A DNA stretch of 64,000 bases from Pseudomonas sp. ok272. Its GTDB lineage: Bacteria > Pseudomonadota > Gammaproteobacteria > Pseudomonadales > Pseudomonadaceae. Below, piece after piece: positions 48,034-57,099 of this stretch. Position 1 is the first letter of the stretch. Each line of letters starts with the position of its first letter. Below the pieces are notes generated by a model. That model was not told where the DNA came from. It searched no databases and worked only from the letters and a program-made list of their open reading frames with translations. The stretch lies in assembly GCF_900109995.1 (NCBI RefSeq), contig NZ_FOCB01000004.1, positions 248,001 through 312,000 on the forward strand, written 5' to 3'. A program made the position numbers and the translations under genes.

Positions 48034-48819
48034 TTACAGATTCTGCGTTACGAACGAGAGCATCTGGTCGGCGGTGGAGATCACCTTGGAGTTCATCTCG
48101 TAGGCACGCTGAGTGGTGATCATGTTGACCATCTCCTCGACCGTGCTGACGTTGGAGGTTTCCAGGGTGCTCTGCAGCGTGGTGCCGAAACCATTCAGGC
48201 CTGGCGTACCCACCTGTGGCGCACCGCTGGCCGCGGTCTCCAGGAACAGGTTGTTACCCACCGCCTGCAAGCCGGCCGGGTTGATGAAGTCAGCGGTTTG
48301 CAGGTTGCCGATCACCTGGGAAGCCGGGTTGCCGGCGATGGTGATGGAAACCGTGCCGTCACGGCCTACGGTGAAGGTCTGGGCTTCGTTGGGAATCACG
48401 ATGGCCGGTTCCAGGGTGAAGCCGCTGGCCGTCACGATCTGGCCATTGGAGTCCAGGTGGAAGGTGCCGTCGCGGGTGTAGGACGTGGTGCCATCCGGTT
48501 GCAGGATCTGGAAGAAGCCACGGCCGTCAATGGCCATGTCCAGCGGCTGCTCGGTGGTTTGCAAGCTACCGGCGGAGAAGTTCTTCTGGGTGCCAACGAT
48601 GCGCACACCGGTACCCAATTGCAGACCCGACGGCAGTTCGCTGTCCTGGGTGGTCTGGGCGCCGGGTTGGCGCTTGATCTGGTACAGCAAGTCCTGGAAC
48701 TCGGCACGGTCACGCTTGAAGCCCGTGGTCGAGACGTTTGCCAGGTTGTTGGAAATAGTCGTCAGGTTGGTGTCCTGGGCGGACAGGCCTGTTTTGGCAA
48801 CCCATAGAGCCGGAAGCAT
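48034..48819 (-). CDS. flgG: Distal rod protein FlgG
   Basis: Forms the distal rod. It has 261 residues with the axial family N-terminus (LTTISNNLANVSTTGFKRDR) and C-terminus (EEMVNMITTQRAYEMNSKVI). It lies 45 bp after flgF, its paralogue. Confidence 0.98.
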   Translation of the reverse strand: MLPALWVAKTGLSAQDTNLTTISNNLANVSTTGFKRDRAEFQDLLYQIKRQPGAQTTQDSELPSGLQLGTGVRIVGTQKNFSAGSLQTTEQPLDMAIDGRGFFQILQPDGTTSYTRDGTFHLDSNGQIVTASGFTLEPAIVIPNEAQTFTVGRDGTVSITIAGNPASQVIGNLQTADFINPAGLQAVGNNLFLETAASGAPQVGTPGLNGFGTTLQSTLETSNVSTVEEMVNMITTQRAYEMNSKVISTADQMLSFVTQNL

Positions 48820-48864
48820 TCGATTCTCCTCGTGCGCCTGTTTTACGGCGCGACGTTCTGATAA

Positions 48865-49605
48865 TTAGCTGATCTGCAAGACCCGAGCCATGGCCTGGTC
48901 GTCGTCTTTGGCGGTGTTCATCATCTTGATATGCAGCTCGAATTGCTTGGCCAGGGCCAGCACTGAGGTCATCTCTTCGACGGCGTTGACGTTGCTCGAC
49001 TCAAGGAAACCCGACACCAGTTGCACATTGGCGTCGGCCGGCGCGGGCTGGCCGTCCTTGGTGTGGATCGAGCCGTCCAGGCCCTTGGTCATGTTCTTCA
49101 AGTCCGGGTTGACCAGTTTGATGCGGTCGACTTCGGCCATCACGCGCGGGCCTTCCCCCATGGCGCGGATGCTGATCGTGCCGTCCTGGCCCACTTCAAT
49201 TTTCTGCTCGGGCGGCACGGCGATCGGCCCGCCATTGCCCATGACCGGCATGCCATTGCCGGCACGCAGCATGCCCAGCGCATCGACGTTCAGGCTGCCG
49301 GTGCGGACGTAGCTTTCGCCACCATCGGGGTTTTGTACGGCGATCCAGCCATTGCCGCTGACCGCCACATCGAGGTCACGACCGGTTTCCACCATGGAGC
49401 CCGGGCTGAAATCGGTGGCCGGACGTTCGCTCATGGCAAACGCACGCGCCGGAAAGACGTCGCCAAACACTGGCATCGACCGGGCTTGCTCCAAGTCTTT
49501 CTGGAAGCCATTGGTGGAGATGTTCGCCAGGTTGTTGGCATGAGCCTTCTGCGCCAGCGCATTCTGGCTGGCGCCGGTCATTGCCACATAAAGGTACTTG
49601 TCCAC
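48865..49605 (-). CDS. flgF: Proximal rod protein FlgF
   Basis: Rod protein of 246 residues. Start is GTG at 49605 (VDKYLYVAMTGASQNALAQK) with GAGGA six bases upstream; an upstream in-frame start lacks support. It has the rod-family motif ANNLANISTNGFQKDLEQAR. It is the first gene of flgFGHIJKL, with a sigma-54-type promoter about 55 bases before it. Confidence 0.97.
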   Translation of the reverse strand: MDKYLYVAMTGASQNALAQKAHANNLANISTNGFQKDLEQARSMPVFGDVFPARAFAMSERPATDFSPGSMVETGRDLDVAVSGNGWIAVQNPDGGESYVRTGSLNVDALGMLRAGNGMPVMGNGGPIAVPPEQKIEVGQDGTISIRAMGEGPRVMAEVDRIKLVNPDLKNMTKGLDGSIHTKDGQPAPADANVQLVSGFLESSNVNAVEEMTSVLALAKQFELHIKMMNTAKDDDQAMARVLQIS

Positions 49606-49661
49606 AGTCGTTCCTCTGCATGCCGGACGTTTGCCGTCCACTGCTGTACTGCGCTGGCAGA

Positions 49662-49677
49662 AGCAATTTGCAGACCA
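49662..49677 (-). promoter_or_regulatory. Putative sigma-54 promoter for flgFGHIJKL
   Basis: The minus strand reads TTGGTCTGCAAATTGC with GG-N10-GC spacing and a perfect -12 half (TTGCT). The -24 half (TGGTCTG) is weaker than consensus. Confidence 0.62.
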
Positions 49678-49813
49678 ACTCGCACACAGCGGCTTGCAAG
49701 CCTTTAAACACGGGGGTTTTTGAGGAATCAGGGAGGAATGGGAGGTGGGATCAAAGTCGAAAAACCGGCGGTGTTATGCCGGTAGGTGGCAAGGGTTGGT
49801 CCCGGGCGACGAC

Positions 49814-49840
49814 CTCTTCGCGAGCAGGCTCGCTCCCACA
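49814..49840. repeat. REP element between phhR and flgF
   Basis: One clean REP unit (CTTCGCGAGCAGGCTCGCTC then CCACA) lies between the end of phhR and the flgF promoter, at the border of the flagellar block. Confidence 0.8.
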
Positions 49841-49869
49841 AAAGGCCGGCACAGGCAAACATCTATGGA

Positions 49870-51429
49870 TTACTGCCCTCCCTTGCCCACCTCATACTCA
49901 CGCAGCTTGTTGGCGATGGTGGTGTGGGAAACCCCCAGGCGCTTGCCCAGTTGCCGGCTACTGGGATGCTCGGAGTACAACCTCTGCAACACCGCCTTTT
50001 CAAAGCGCCCCACAATTTCCTCCAGCCCACCTTCCAGGGAGAAGTCCCCCAGTGGCTGGCGCACCCCGTAGTCAGGCAGGCGAATGTGCTCGACCTTGAC
50101 CATGCCGCCTTCACACAACGACACCGCCTGGAACAACACGTTCTCCAATTGCCGCACGTTGCCGGGCCAATGGTAGTGGCTGAGCCGCTCCATGGCAGCT
50201 GGCGCGAGCTTCGGCAGCGGGCAACCGATCTGCCGGCTGGCCTGGTCGAGGAAGTGCTCGACCAACGGTGTCAGCCCGTCGAGGCATTCACGCAACGGTG
50301 GAATATGCAGTGAGAGCACGTTCAGGCGATGGTAAAGATCCTGGCGGAATTCGCCACGGGCGCATAGCTCCGACAAGTCGACCTGAGTGGCGCAGATCAC
50401 CCGCACGTCCAGGTAGACCTCTTCATCACTGCCGACACGCCGAAAGCATCCGTCCTGCAGGAAGCGCAGTAGCTTGACCTGCAACCGCGCGCTCATTTCG
50501 CCGACACCGTCGAGAAACAACGTGCCGCCTGCCGTCAACTCCAGCAGCCCGAGCTTGCCTTCGGCTCGCGCCCCTTCGAACGCTCCCGGACCGTAGCCAA
50601 ACAGCTCGGTCTCGGCCATCGACTCCGGCAACCCGGCGCAATTGAGCGCCATGAGGGGCGATTGCCCACGAGGGCTGGCCAAGTGGCAGGCACGCGCCAA
50701 CAACTCCTTGCCGGTACCGGTTTCCCCCTCGATCAACAGCGGCGCATCCAGCGGCGCCATGCGCCGCGCCTCGCGGACCACAGCAGCCATGACCTTGGAG
50801 CTCTGGAAGATACTGTCAAAGCCGCGCAACTCCTGCTTGCGCACGTTATAGATGCGCTCGCCCACCCGATCCGCCCGGTGCAACGTCAATACCGCACCGG
50901 CCATGGCTTCGCTGTCGTCATGCTCGGACTGCAACGGCGCGATATCGGCCAGGAACACATCCCCCTTGACCTTGACCCGCAGCCCGTTGATCCGTGACTT
51001 ATTGGCGCGTACCAGTTCCGGCAGATCGAAGTCTTCGGCATAACGGGCCAAGGGAATCCCCGGCACCTCATCCACCCGTACGCCCAGCAACTGCGCCGCC
51101 GCGCGGTTGGCCGCGACAATCGAGCCGCCCATGTCGATCGACAACACCGGGAACTCCAGTGCACCGAGCAAGGCGTTGAGCTCCATGTGCCGACGCTCGC
51201 TAGGCATCAGCCCTACACGCTTGACACCAAATACCCCGGCAATCGCCTCGAACTTCGGACGCAACGCCTGGAACTGAAGATTGATCAGGTTCGGGCAGTG
51301 CAGATAGATCGCGTTGCCATGTTCGCCGCCGACTTCGCCCCGGGCGACGTTGATCCCGTACTCCACCAGCAGGTTGAGAATGTCGCGCAGGATGCCGATG
51401 CGGTTCTGGCAATGGACTTTGATACGCAT
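49870..51429 (-). CDS. phhR: Aromatic amino acid regulator PhhR (TyrR family)
   Basis: Regulator of phenylalanine and tyrosine breakdown, 519 residues from ATG at 51429. Domains are ACT (1-75, MRIKVHCQNRIGILRDILNL), PAS (80-190), AAA+ (205-430, Walker A GETGTGKE at 235-242) and a TyrR-type helix-turn-helix (QLGKRLGVSHTTIANKLREY). The sigma-54 contact loop reads GAFEGA at 282-287, so the key Thr is Glu. This is typical of TyrR-like proteins that work with sigma-70. It diverges from phhABC. Confidence 0.95.
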   Translation of the reverse strand: MRIKVHCQNRIGILRDILNLLVEYGINVARGEVGGEHGNAIYLHCPNLINLQFQALRPKFEAIAGVFGVKRVGLMPSERRHMELNALLGALEFPVLSIDMGGSIVAANRAAAQLLGVRVDEVPGIPLARYAEDFDLPELVRANKSRINGLRVKVKGDVFLADIAPLQSEHDDSEAMAGAVLTLHRADRVGERIYNVRKQELRGFDSIFQSSKVMAAVVREARRMAPLDAPLLIEGETGTGKELLARACHLASPRGQSPLMALNCAGLPESMAETELFGYGPGAFEGARAEGKLGLLELTAGGTLFLDGVGEMSARLQVKLLRFLQDGCFRRVGSDEEVYLDVRVICATQVDLSELCARGEFRQDLYHRLNVLSLHIPPLRECLDGLTPLVEHFLDQASRQIGCPLPKLAPAAMERLSHYHWPGNVRQLENVLFQAVSLCEGGMVKVEHIRLPDYGVRQPLGDFSLEGGLEEIVGRFEKAVLQRLYSEHPSSRQLGKRLGVSHTTIANKLREYEVGKGGQ

Positions 51430-51569
51430 AAAGAGGCCCGAACTGGAATAGGGACGGCGCACGGCAAGGAGATTTCTGCCAACGCGCAAAGTTAGTCGTC
51501 AAGATTATGTGACAGTCCAGCGCCTTTTCAAACCATGAAACCGCCATGGCTGCGCCACAACCTCAAAAC

Positions 51570-51587
51570 CGTAACGAATACTTTACG
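51570..51587 (+). promoter_or_regulatory. TyrR-like operator (PhhR box)
   Basis: The sequence CGTAACGAATACTTTACG is a near match to the TGTAAA-N6-TTTACA TyrR box with correct spacing. It lies 122 bases before the phhA ATG in the phhR-phhA divergent gap, where a PhhR site is expected. Confidence 0.6.
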
Positions 51588-51708
51588 AAATGGGGATTTT
51601 TCCTACATTCCAAGTCTCACCCCCCACATGCAAGGCCGCACGCTTCGGGTTATCTCTAGGTCCATAGGCAAGACATAACAAGAACGTATCCCTTTGCAGG
51701 AGAGCAGC

Positions 51709-52500
51709 ATGAAGCAGACGCAATACGTGGCTCGCGAGCCCGATGCGCAAGGTTTTATCCACTACACCACGGAAGAACACGCGGTGTGGAATACGCTGAT
51801 CACTCGCCAACTGAAAGTGCTTGAGGGCCGTGCGTGCCCGGAATACATGGAAGGCATCGAGAAGCTCGGCCTGCCCCATGACCGCATCCCCCAGCTCGAC
51901 GAAATCAACCAGGTGCTCGGCGAGACCACCGGCTGGCAAGTGGCCCGGGTGCCTGCCCTGATTCCATTCCAGACCTTCTTTGAGCTACTGGCCAACAAGC
52001 AATTTCCGGTGGCGACCTTTATTCGTACCCGCGAAGAACTGGACTACCTGCAAGAGCCGGACATTTTCCATGAGATCTTCGGCCACTGCCCGCTGCTGAC
52101 CAACCCATGGTTTGCGGAATTTACCCACACCTACGGCAAACTCGGCCTACAGGCCACCAAGGAAGAGCGCGTGTACCTGGCGCGCCTTTACTGGATGACC
52201 ATCGAGTTCGGCCTGGTCGACACCCCTGAAGGCCAACGCATCTACGGCGGCGGTATTCTCTCCTCGCCCAAAGAAACCGTGTACAGCCTGTCCACCGAAC
52301 CCGAGCACCAGGCCTTCGACCCGCTGGAAGCGATGCGCACGCCCTACCGCATCGACATCCTGCAACCCGTGTACTTCGTCCTGCCCAACCTCAAGCGCCT
52401 GTTCGACCTGGCCCACGAAGACATCATGGGCATGGTCCAGCAAGGTATGCAGCTGGGCCTGCACGTACCGAAGTTCCCGCCCAAGCCCAAGGCGGCCTGA
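51709..52500 (+). CDS. phhA: Phenylalanine-4-hydroxylase PhhA
   Basis: Converts phenylalanine to tyrosine with oxygen and tetrahydropterin. It has 263 residues, the size of bacterial single-domain enzymes. The iron ligands are His121 and His126 (FHEIFGHCPLL) and Glu166 (WMTIEFGL). ATG at 51709 follows GCAGGAGAGCAGC, giving a good ribosome site. It is first in phhA-phhB-phhC. Confidence 0.98.
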   Translation: MKQTQYVAREPDAQGFIHYTTEEHAVWNTLITRQLKVLEGRACPEYMEGIEKLGLPHDRIPQLDEINQVLGETTGWQVARVPALIPFQTFFELLANKQFPVATFIRTREELDYLQEPDIFHEIFGHCPLLTNPWFAEFTHTYGKLGLQATKEERVYLARLYWMTIEFGLVDTPEGQRIYGGGILSSPKETVYSLSTEPEHQAFDPLEAMRTPYRIDILQPVYFVLPNLKRLFDLAHEDIMGMVQQGMQLGLHVPKFPPKPKAA

Positions 52501-52569
52501 GACGACCGCAGTCGCGGCGCCTCATAAAAAATAGTAACGTCTAACAAGAATCGATATCAGGAAACCACC

Positions 52570-52926
52570 ATGACCGCCTTGAACCAAGCCCATTGCGAAG
52601 CCTGCCGCGCCGATGCCCCACAGGTCAGCGACGAAGAACTGCCGGTACTGATCGCGCAGATCCCTGACTGGAACATCGAAGTACGCGACGGCGTGATGCA
52701 GCTGGAAAAAGTCTTCCTGTTCAAAAACTTCAAGTTTGCCCTGGCCTTCACCAACGCCATGGGTGAAATCGCCGAAGCCGAAGGCCATCACCCAGGCCTG
52801 CTCACCGAGTGGGGCAAAGTCACCGTGACCTGGTGGAGCCACTCGATCAAGGGCCTGCACCGCAACGACTTCATCATGGCCGCACGCACCGACGAAGTGG
52901 CCAAGGACGCCGAGGGCCGCAAGTAA
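52570..52926 (+). CDS. phhB: Pterin-4a-carbinolamine dehydratase PhhB
   Basis: Regenerates the pterin cofactor of PhhA by dehydrating the carbinolamine. It has 118 residues with the family motif [20 protein letters not shown], whose two His are catalytic. The stop codon overlaps the phhC ATG (TAATG). Confidence 0.97.
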   Translation: MTALNQAHCEACRADAPQVSDEELPVLIAQIPDWNIEVRDGVMQLEKVFLFKNFKFALAFTNAMGEIAEAEGHHPGLLTEWGKVTVTWWSHSIKGLHRNDFIMAARTDEVAKDAEGRK

Positions 52927-54119
52927 TGCATTTCGACGCGATCGGCCGAGTACCCGGCGACCCGATCCTCGGGCTGATGGAGGCTTACGCCCAAGATTCC
53001 AACCCGTGCAAGTTCGACTTGGGCGTGGGCGTCTACAAGGACGCCCAGGGCCTGACATCGATCCCGCCGTCGGTGAAACAGGCCGAGCTGCGCCTGGTGG
53101 ATCGCCAGACCACCAAGACCTACATCGGCGGCCACGGTGATCCGGCCTTCGGCAAGGTCATCAATGAGCTGGTGCTGGGCGCGGGTTCCGCGCTGATCGC
53201 CCAGCAACGCGCCGGCACCACCCAAACCCCGGGCGGCACCGGCGCATTGCGCCTGAGCGCAGACTTCATCGCCCAATGCCTGCCAGGCCGTGGCATCTGG
53301 CTGAGCAATCCAACCTGGCCGATCCACGAAACCATCTACGCCACCGCCGGCCTCAAGGTCAGCCACTATCCGTATGTGGGCAGCGACAACCGCCTCGACG
53401 TCGAGGCGATGCTGGCGACCCTGAACCTGATCCCCAAGGGCGATGTGGTGCTCTTGCACGCGTGCTGCCATAACCCGACCGGCTTTGACCTGTCCCATGA
53501 CGATTGGCGACGAGTGCTGGAGGTGGTGCGCAGCCGCGAACTGCTGCCGCTGATCGACTTCGCTTACCAGGGTTTTGGCGACGGCCTGGAACAAGATGCC
53601 TGGGCCGTGCGCCTGTTCGCCGACGCGCTGCCCGAACTGCTGATCACCAGCTCCTGCTCGAAGAACTTCGGCCTGTACCGCGACCGCACCGGGGCGCTGA
53701 TCGTGTGCGCCAAGGATGCCGAGAAATTGACGGACATCCGCAGCCAACTGGCCAACATCGCACGCAACCTGTGGTCCACGCCACCGGATCACGGCGCGGC
53801 AGTGGTCGCGACCATCCTTGGCGACCCGGCGTTGAAACAACAGTGGGCCGACGAAGTGGAAGCCATGCGCCTGCGCATCGCCCAGTTGCGCTCTGGCCTG
53901 GTAGAGGCCCTGGAGCCCCATGGCTTGCGTGAGCGTTTTGCCCACATTGGTGTGCAGCGCGGGATGTTCTCCTACACCGGCTTGAGCCCGGCGCAGGTAA
54001 AAGCACTGCGCGACCACCACAGCGTGTACATGGTCAGCTCCGGACGGGCCAACGTCGCCGGGATCGACGCCACGCGCCTGGACTTGCTGGCCGAGGCCAT
54101 CGCGGCAGTCTGCAAGTAA
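52926..54119 (+). CDS. phhC: Aromatic amino acid aminotransferase PhhC
   Basis: PLP-dependent class I aminotransferase of 397 residues that converts tyrosine to 4-hydroxyphenylpyruvate. The PLP lysine is Lys246 in SSCSKNFGLY; HNPTGFD and DFAYQGFG hold the other cofactor contacts. ATG overlaps the phhB stop codon, which decides the start. It completes the Phe-to-Tyr-to-hydroxyphenylpyruvate path. Confidence 0.96.
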   Translation: MHFDAIGRVPGDPILGLMEAYAQDSNPCKFDLGVGVYKDAQGLTSIPPSVKQAELRLVDRQTTKTYIGGHGDPAFGKVINELVLGAGSALIAQQRAGTTQTPGGTGALRLSADFIAQCLPGRGIWLSNPTWPIHETIYATAGLKVSHYPYVGSDNRLDVEAMLATLNLIPKGDVVLLHACCHNPTGFDLSHDDWRRVLEVVRSRELLPLIDFAYQGFGDGLEQDAWAVRLFADALPELLITSSCSKNFGLYRDRTGALIVCAKDAEKLTDIRSQLANIARNLWSTPPDHGAAVVATILGDPALKQQWADEVEAMRLRIAQLRSGLVEALEPHGLRERFAHIGVQRGMFSYTGLSPAQVKALRDHHSVYMVSSGRANVAGIDATRLDLLAEAIAAVCK

Positions 54120-54591
54120 TCCCCCGGTGGGAGCGAGACCGGCTTGCCGGCGAAGGCGGTCTCGCTCCCACACAGATTGGCCCGGACACCGGACTTGTGT
54201 TCACCATCGATCAGCGTAGGAGCGAGGCTTGCCCGCGAAGGCGGTGGGTCAGGCAGCATCGATGTTGAATGGACCTGCCTCTTCGCGAGCAAGCCCGCTC
54301 CCACCCCGATCTGCGGTGAGCGCAGATTCTGTGTCCAGTCCAGATCCCTTGTGGGAGCGGGCTTGCCCGCGAAAGCGGTCTGTCAGTTGACCTGGATGTT
54401 GGCTGACCCACCGCCTTCGCGGGCAAGCCCTCACAAGGGATTGAGTGCACCGGTTATCTGTCCCCTGCGGCCTTCTGTCGCAGAAAACCGAGATAAAAGT
54501 CTATTTGTCATCTCCCCTGCTGTATCCTGCCCAAGCTTTTTAAAAGCACGGATCTACCCGATCCATCAACAGACTTAGCGAGGAGCGCTCT
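54120..54591. other. REP-rich intergenic gap
   Basis: No gene is seen between phhC and the next small gene. About two thirds is occupied by five REP units; the last 150 bases should carry the promoter of the 45-residue gene, and include CTATTTGTC and TGTATCCTG-like AT-richer stretches without a clear consensus. Confidence 0.6.
54127..54439. repeat. Cluster of five REP elements
   Basis: Units lie near 54127-54171, 54216-54245, 54279-54304, 54350-54379 and 54411-54439, in mixed orientation. The first is a perfect hairpin with 14-base arms (GTGGGAGCGAGACC / GGTCTCGCTCCCAC) directly after the phhC stop codon and may serve as its transcript end. Unit-to-unit differences show that they have been diverging in place. 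Confidence 0.88.
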
Positions 54592-54729
54592 ATGCACGAG
54601 ATTCCTAATCTCCCCTTCCCAAGCCTGCACGAAATTGAGCAGACGACCACACAACAAGCCGGTGCCCAACAGCCCGAGCCGAAAGAAGCCGCCGGCAGCC
54701 GCAAGGCCGACAGCGAAGACAACGCGTAA
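54592..54729 (+). CDS. Small hypothetical protein, 45 residues
   Basis: The ATG at 54592 is preceded by CGAGGAGC, with GGAG seven bases away, a strong ribosome site. The product starts MHEIPNLPFPSLHEIEQTT and is rich in Gln, Glu, Ala and Pro, with no hydrophobic segment. No family was recognised. A good start site and GC-biased third positions support real translation. Confidence 0.62.
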   Translation: MHEIPNLPFPSLHEIEQTTTQQAGAQQPEPKEAAGSRKADSEDNA

Positions 54730-54796
54730 CAACAGACCGTGTGGAAAGCGCTCATTTATGCGCTTTCCACACCGCCTGAAACTCAAGAGCCGCTCC

Positions 54797-54979
54797 ATGA
54801 CCGACACGTTCGACGAAACCCAAGCCAGCGCCTTGATCGAGGCTGCCGAAAAGATGATCGACGTCTGGGCGCGCCTGACACCCGAAAAACAAGCCTTGTT
54901 GCTGGCCCGCTTCGGCAGCCAGGAAAACGCCCTCGCTGCACTGGTCACCACCCGCCTGGTCACCCCCACCACGCCTTGA
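54797..54979 (+). CDS. Small hypothetical protein, 60 residues
   Basis: The product [20 protein letters not shown] and onward is a soluble helical protein with an amphipathic centre ([20 protein letters not shown]). It lies 67 bp after the 45-residue gene. The ribosome site is weak. No function can be assigned; Pseudomonas genomes contain many such short conserved helical proteins. Confidence 0.55.
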   Translation: MTDTFDETQASALIEAAEKMIDVWARLTPEKQALLLARFGSQENALAALVTTRLVTPTTP

Positions 54980-55070
54980 TCGCCGCCTAGCTGCATTTTC
55001 CCCTCCAGCCTGCCTCAACCATCGGTATCATAAGCAGCCTATCTACCCCGCTGCCCCGTGGACTCTCCCC

Positions 55071-56261
55071 ATGCCAGATCCCCAGCGCCCCATGGCGGTC
55101 ACGCTGCAAGTCGTCTCCATCGTCATCTTTACCTTTATCGGCTATCTGAACATTGGCATTCCGCTGGCCGTGTTGCCTGGCTATGTGCACAGCGACCTGG
55201 GATTTGGCGCCGTGATCGCCGGCCTGGTGATCAGCGTGCAATACCTGGCCACCCTGCTCAGCCGCCCCTACGCCGGACGGATCATCGATAACAAGGGCAG
55301 CAAACTCGCGGTGATGTATGGCTTGGCCGGGTGTGGCCTGAGCGGTGTGTTCATGCTGTTGTCGGCATGGACCCAACACCTGCCGGCCTTGAGCCTAGCC
55401 TGCCTGCTGATCGGCCGACTGGTGCTTGGCAGCGCGGAAAGCCTGGTGGGGTCGGGTTCGATTGGCTGGGGCATCGGCCGAGTCGGCGCGGCGAACACCG
55501 CCAAGGTGATCTCCTGGAACGGCATCGCCAGTTATGGCGCGCTGGCCGTCGGCGCCCCTTTGGGGGTGCTGTTGGTGCATCACGTTGGACTGTGGGCCAT
55601 GGGCGTGAGCATCGTGCTGCTGGCAATCATCGGCCTGCTGCTGGCCTGGCCCAAGACCGCCGCCCCCATCGTCGTCGGCGAGCGCCTGCCATTCATGCAC
55701 GTACTGGGGCGAGTGTTTCCCCACGGTTGCGGGCTGGCGCTGGGCTCCATCGGCTTTGGCACCATCGCCACCTTTATCACCCTGTATTACGCCACCCGTA
55801 ACTGGGACAACGCGGTGTTGTGCCTGAGCCTGTTCGGCGCCAGCTTCATTGGTGCGCGCCTGCTGTTCGGCAATCTGATCAACCGCCTCGGCGGCTTTCG
55901 CGTGGCCATTGCCTGCCTGTCGGTGGAAACCCTTGGCCTACTGCTGTTGTGGCTGGCGCCGGATGCGCATTGGGCGCTGGCCGGTGCCGCATTGAGCGGG
56001 TTTGGCTTCTCGCTGGTGTTCCCGGCGCTGGGCGTGGAGGCGGTGAACCTGGTGCCGGCCTCCAGCCGTGGCGCGGCCGTCGGGGCCTACTCGTTGTTTA
56101 TCGACTTGTCGCTGGGGATCACCGGGCCATTGGCCGGCGCCATTGCTGCTGGCTTTGGCTTCGCCTCGATCTTCCTGTTCGCCGCCATCGCAGCGTGCAG
56201 CGGCCTGGTACTCAGCGTCTGCCTGTATCGACGAGCGCCGAAGTACCACCGCGAAGCCTAG
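55071..56261 (+). CDS. MFS transporter (YhhS-like)
   Basis: Major facilitator of 396 residues with 12 expected hydrophobic helices. The loop between helices 2 and 3 has [20 protein letters not shown], the family A-loop motif. The layout and opening resemble the YhhS/UPF0226 subgroup of putative exporters. Substrate unknown. Its end overlaps the convergent arfB gene by 4 bp. Confidence 0.85.
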   Translation: MPDPQRPMAVTLQVVSIVIFTFIGYLNIGIPLAVLPGYVHSDLGFGAVIAGLVISVQYLATLLSRPYAGRIIDNKGSKLAVMYGLAGCGLSGVFMLLSAWTQHLPALSLACLLIGRLVLGSAESLVGSGSIGWGIGRVGAANTAKVISWNGIASYGALAVGAPLGVLLVHHVGLWAMGVSIVLLAIIGLLLAWPKTAAPIVVGERLPFMHVLGRVFPHGCGLALGSIGFGTIATFITLYYATRNWDNAVLCLSLFGASFIGARLLFGNLINRLGGFRVAIACLSVETLGLLLLWLAPDAHWALAGAALSGFGFSLVFPALGVEAVNLVPASSRGAAVGAYSLFIDLSLGITGPLAGAIAAGFGFASIFLFAAIAACSGLVLSVCLYRRAPKYHREA

Positions 56262-56671
56262 AAATCGATCTTGCCACGCCCCGCCTTGATCGATCCGCGC
56301 TTGGTCTTGGACTCCAGCCGACGCTTTTTCGAACCCAACGTCGGCTTGGTTGGCCGGCGTTTCTTCTCGACCTTGGTCGCCGCGAGGATCAACTCGACCA
56401 GGCGCTCCAGCGCGTCGGCGCGGTTCTGCTCCTGGGTGCGATATTGCTGGGCCTTGATGATGATCACCCCATCGCTGGTGATCCGGCTGTCGCGCAGCGC
56501 CAGCAAGCGCTCCTTGTAGAACTCGGGCAAGGATGAGGCCGGAATGTCAAAGCGCAGGTGCACGGCACTGGACACCTTATTGACGTTCTGCCCACCGGCA
56601 CCTTGCGCGCGAATGGCGGTCAACTCGATCTCGGCATCCGGCAGATGCACGTTGTTGGAAATCACCAGCAT
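56258..56671 (-). CDS. arfB: Ribosome rescue hydrolase ArfB
   Basis: Releases peptides from stalled ribosomes without a stop codon. It has 137 residues: an RF1-like catalytic domain with the GGQ motif at 26-28 ([11 protein letters not shown]) and a basic C-terminal tail ([20 protein letters not shown]) that enters the empty mRNA channel. ATG at 56671 is the family start; an upstream in-frame start adds non-conserved residues. Confidence 0.95.
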   Translation of the reverse strand: MLVISNNVHLPDAEIELTAIRAQGAGGQNVNKVSSAVHLRFDIPASSLPEFYKERLLALRDSRITSDGVIIIKAQQYRTQEQNRADALERLVELILAATKVEKKRRPTKPTLGSKKRRLESKTKRGSIKAGRGKIDF

Positions 56672-56834
56672 GGAAAACGGTCCGCAGTCAGGGTGTGCAG
56701 GATACCGCGAGGCTGGACACAAGCGTCGGTTAAATTTGTTTACAAACCCTGTTCTTGAGCGGAGTGAAGATGTGTTGATTTGTTTTGAATGGTCGTACTA
56801 ATCTCGGGTTTATATCGATAGGACATGATAACCA

Positions 56835-57044
56835 ATGAATCTCGAGAACATCCGGTATCACATCATGGTCACACTCCTAGTCTTAGGTAGCTGTGGACTA
56901 CCTTCAGGGTTCATTGTATTTTGCATAACCAAGGTAATCCACATAGATGAAGAGCACCTAGACACTGCATACCTAGCCGCATATGTAATACTTGTTTTTT
57001 TTGGACTGCGCTTTTACATACCAAGAATGCGCGGGCTCATTTAA
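56835..57044 (+). CDS. Small two-helix membrane protein (putative immunity protein, copy 1)
   Basis: A 69-residue protein with two hydrophobic helices (about 10-33 and 44-61) and a basic end (FYIPRMRGLI). It is a clear paralogue of the next gene: both start MNLENIRY, share LPSG near 22 and end with GLRFY...RMRG. It is AT-rich compared with the flanks and has a weak ribosome site. No known family was recognised. The position beside a predicted secreted toxin suggests immunity. Confidence 0.62.
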   Translation: MNLENIRYHIMVTLLVLGSCGLPSGFIVFCITKVIHIDEEHLDTAYLAAYVILVFFGLRFYIPRMRGLI

Positions 57045-57099
57045 CCTTCCTAGCAGTCGTATGACGCCACATACACCAATCACATCAAACTAGCAAATA

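Noticed and set aside
54127..54439. CRISPR-like spacing of repeats
   Set aside because: The repeats are REP palindromes in mixed orientation with unequal spacing and sequence drift; no cas genes are nearby.
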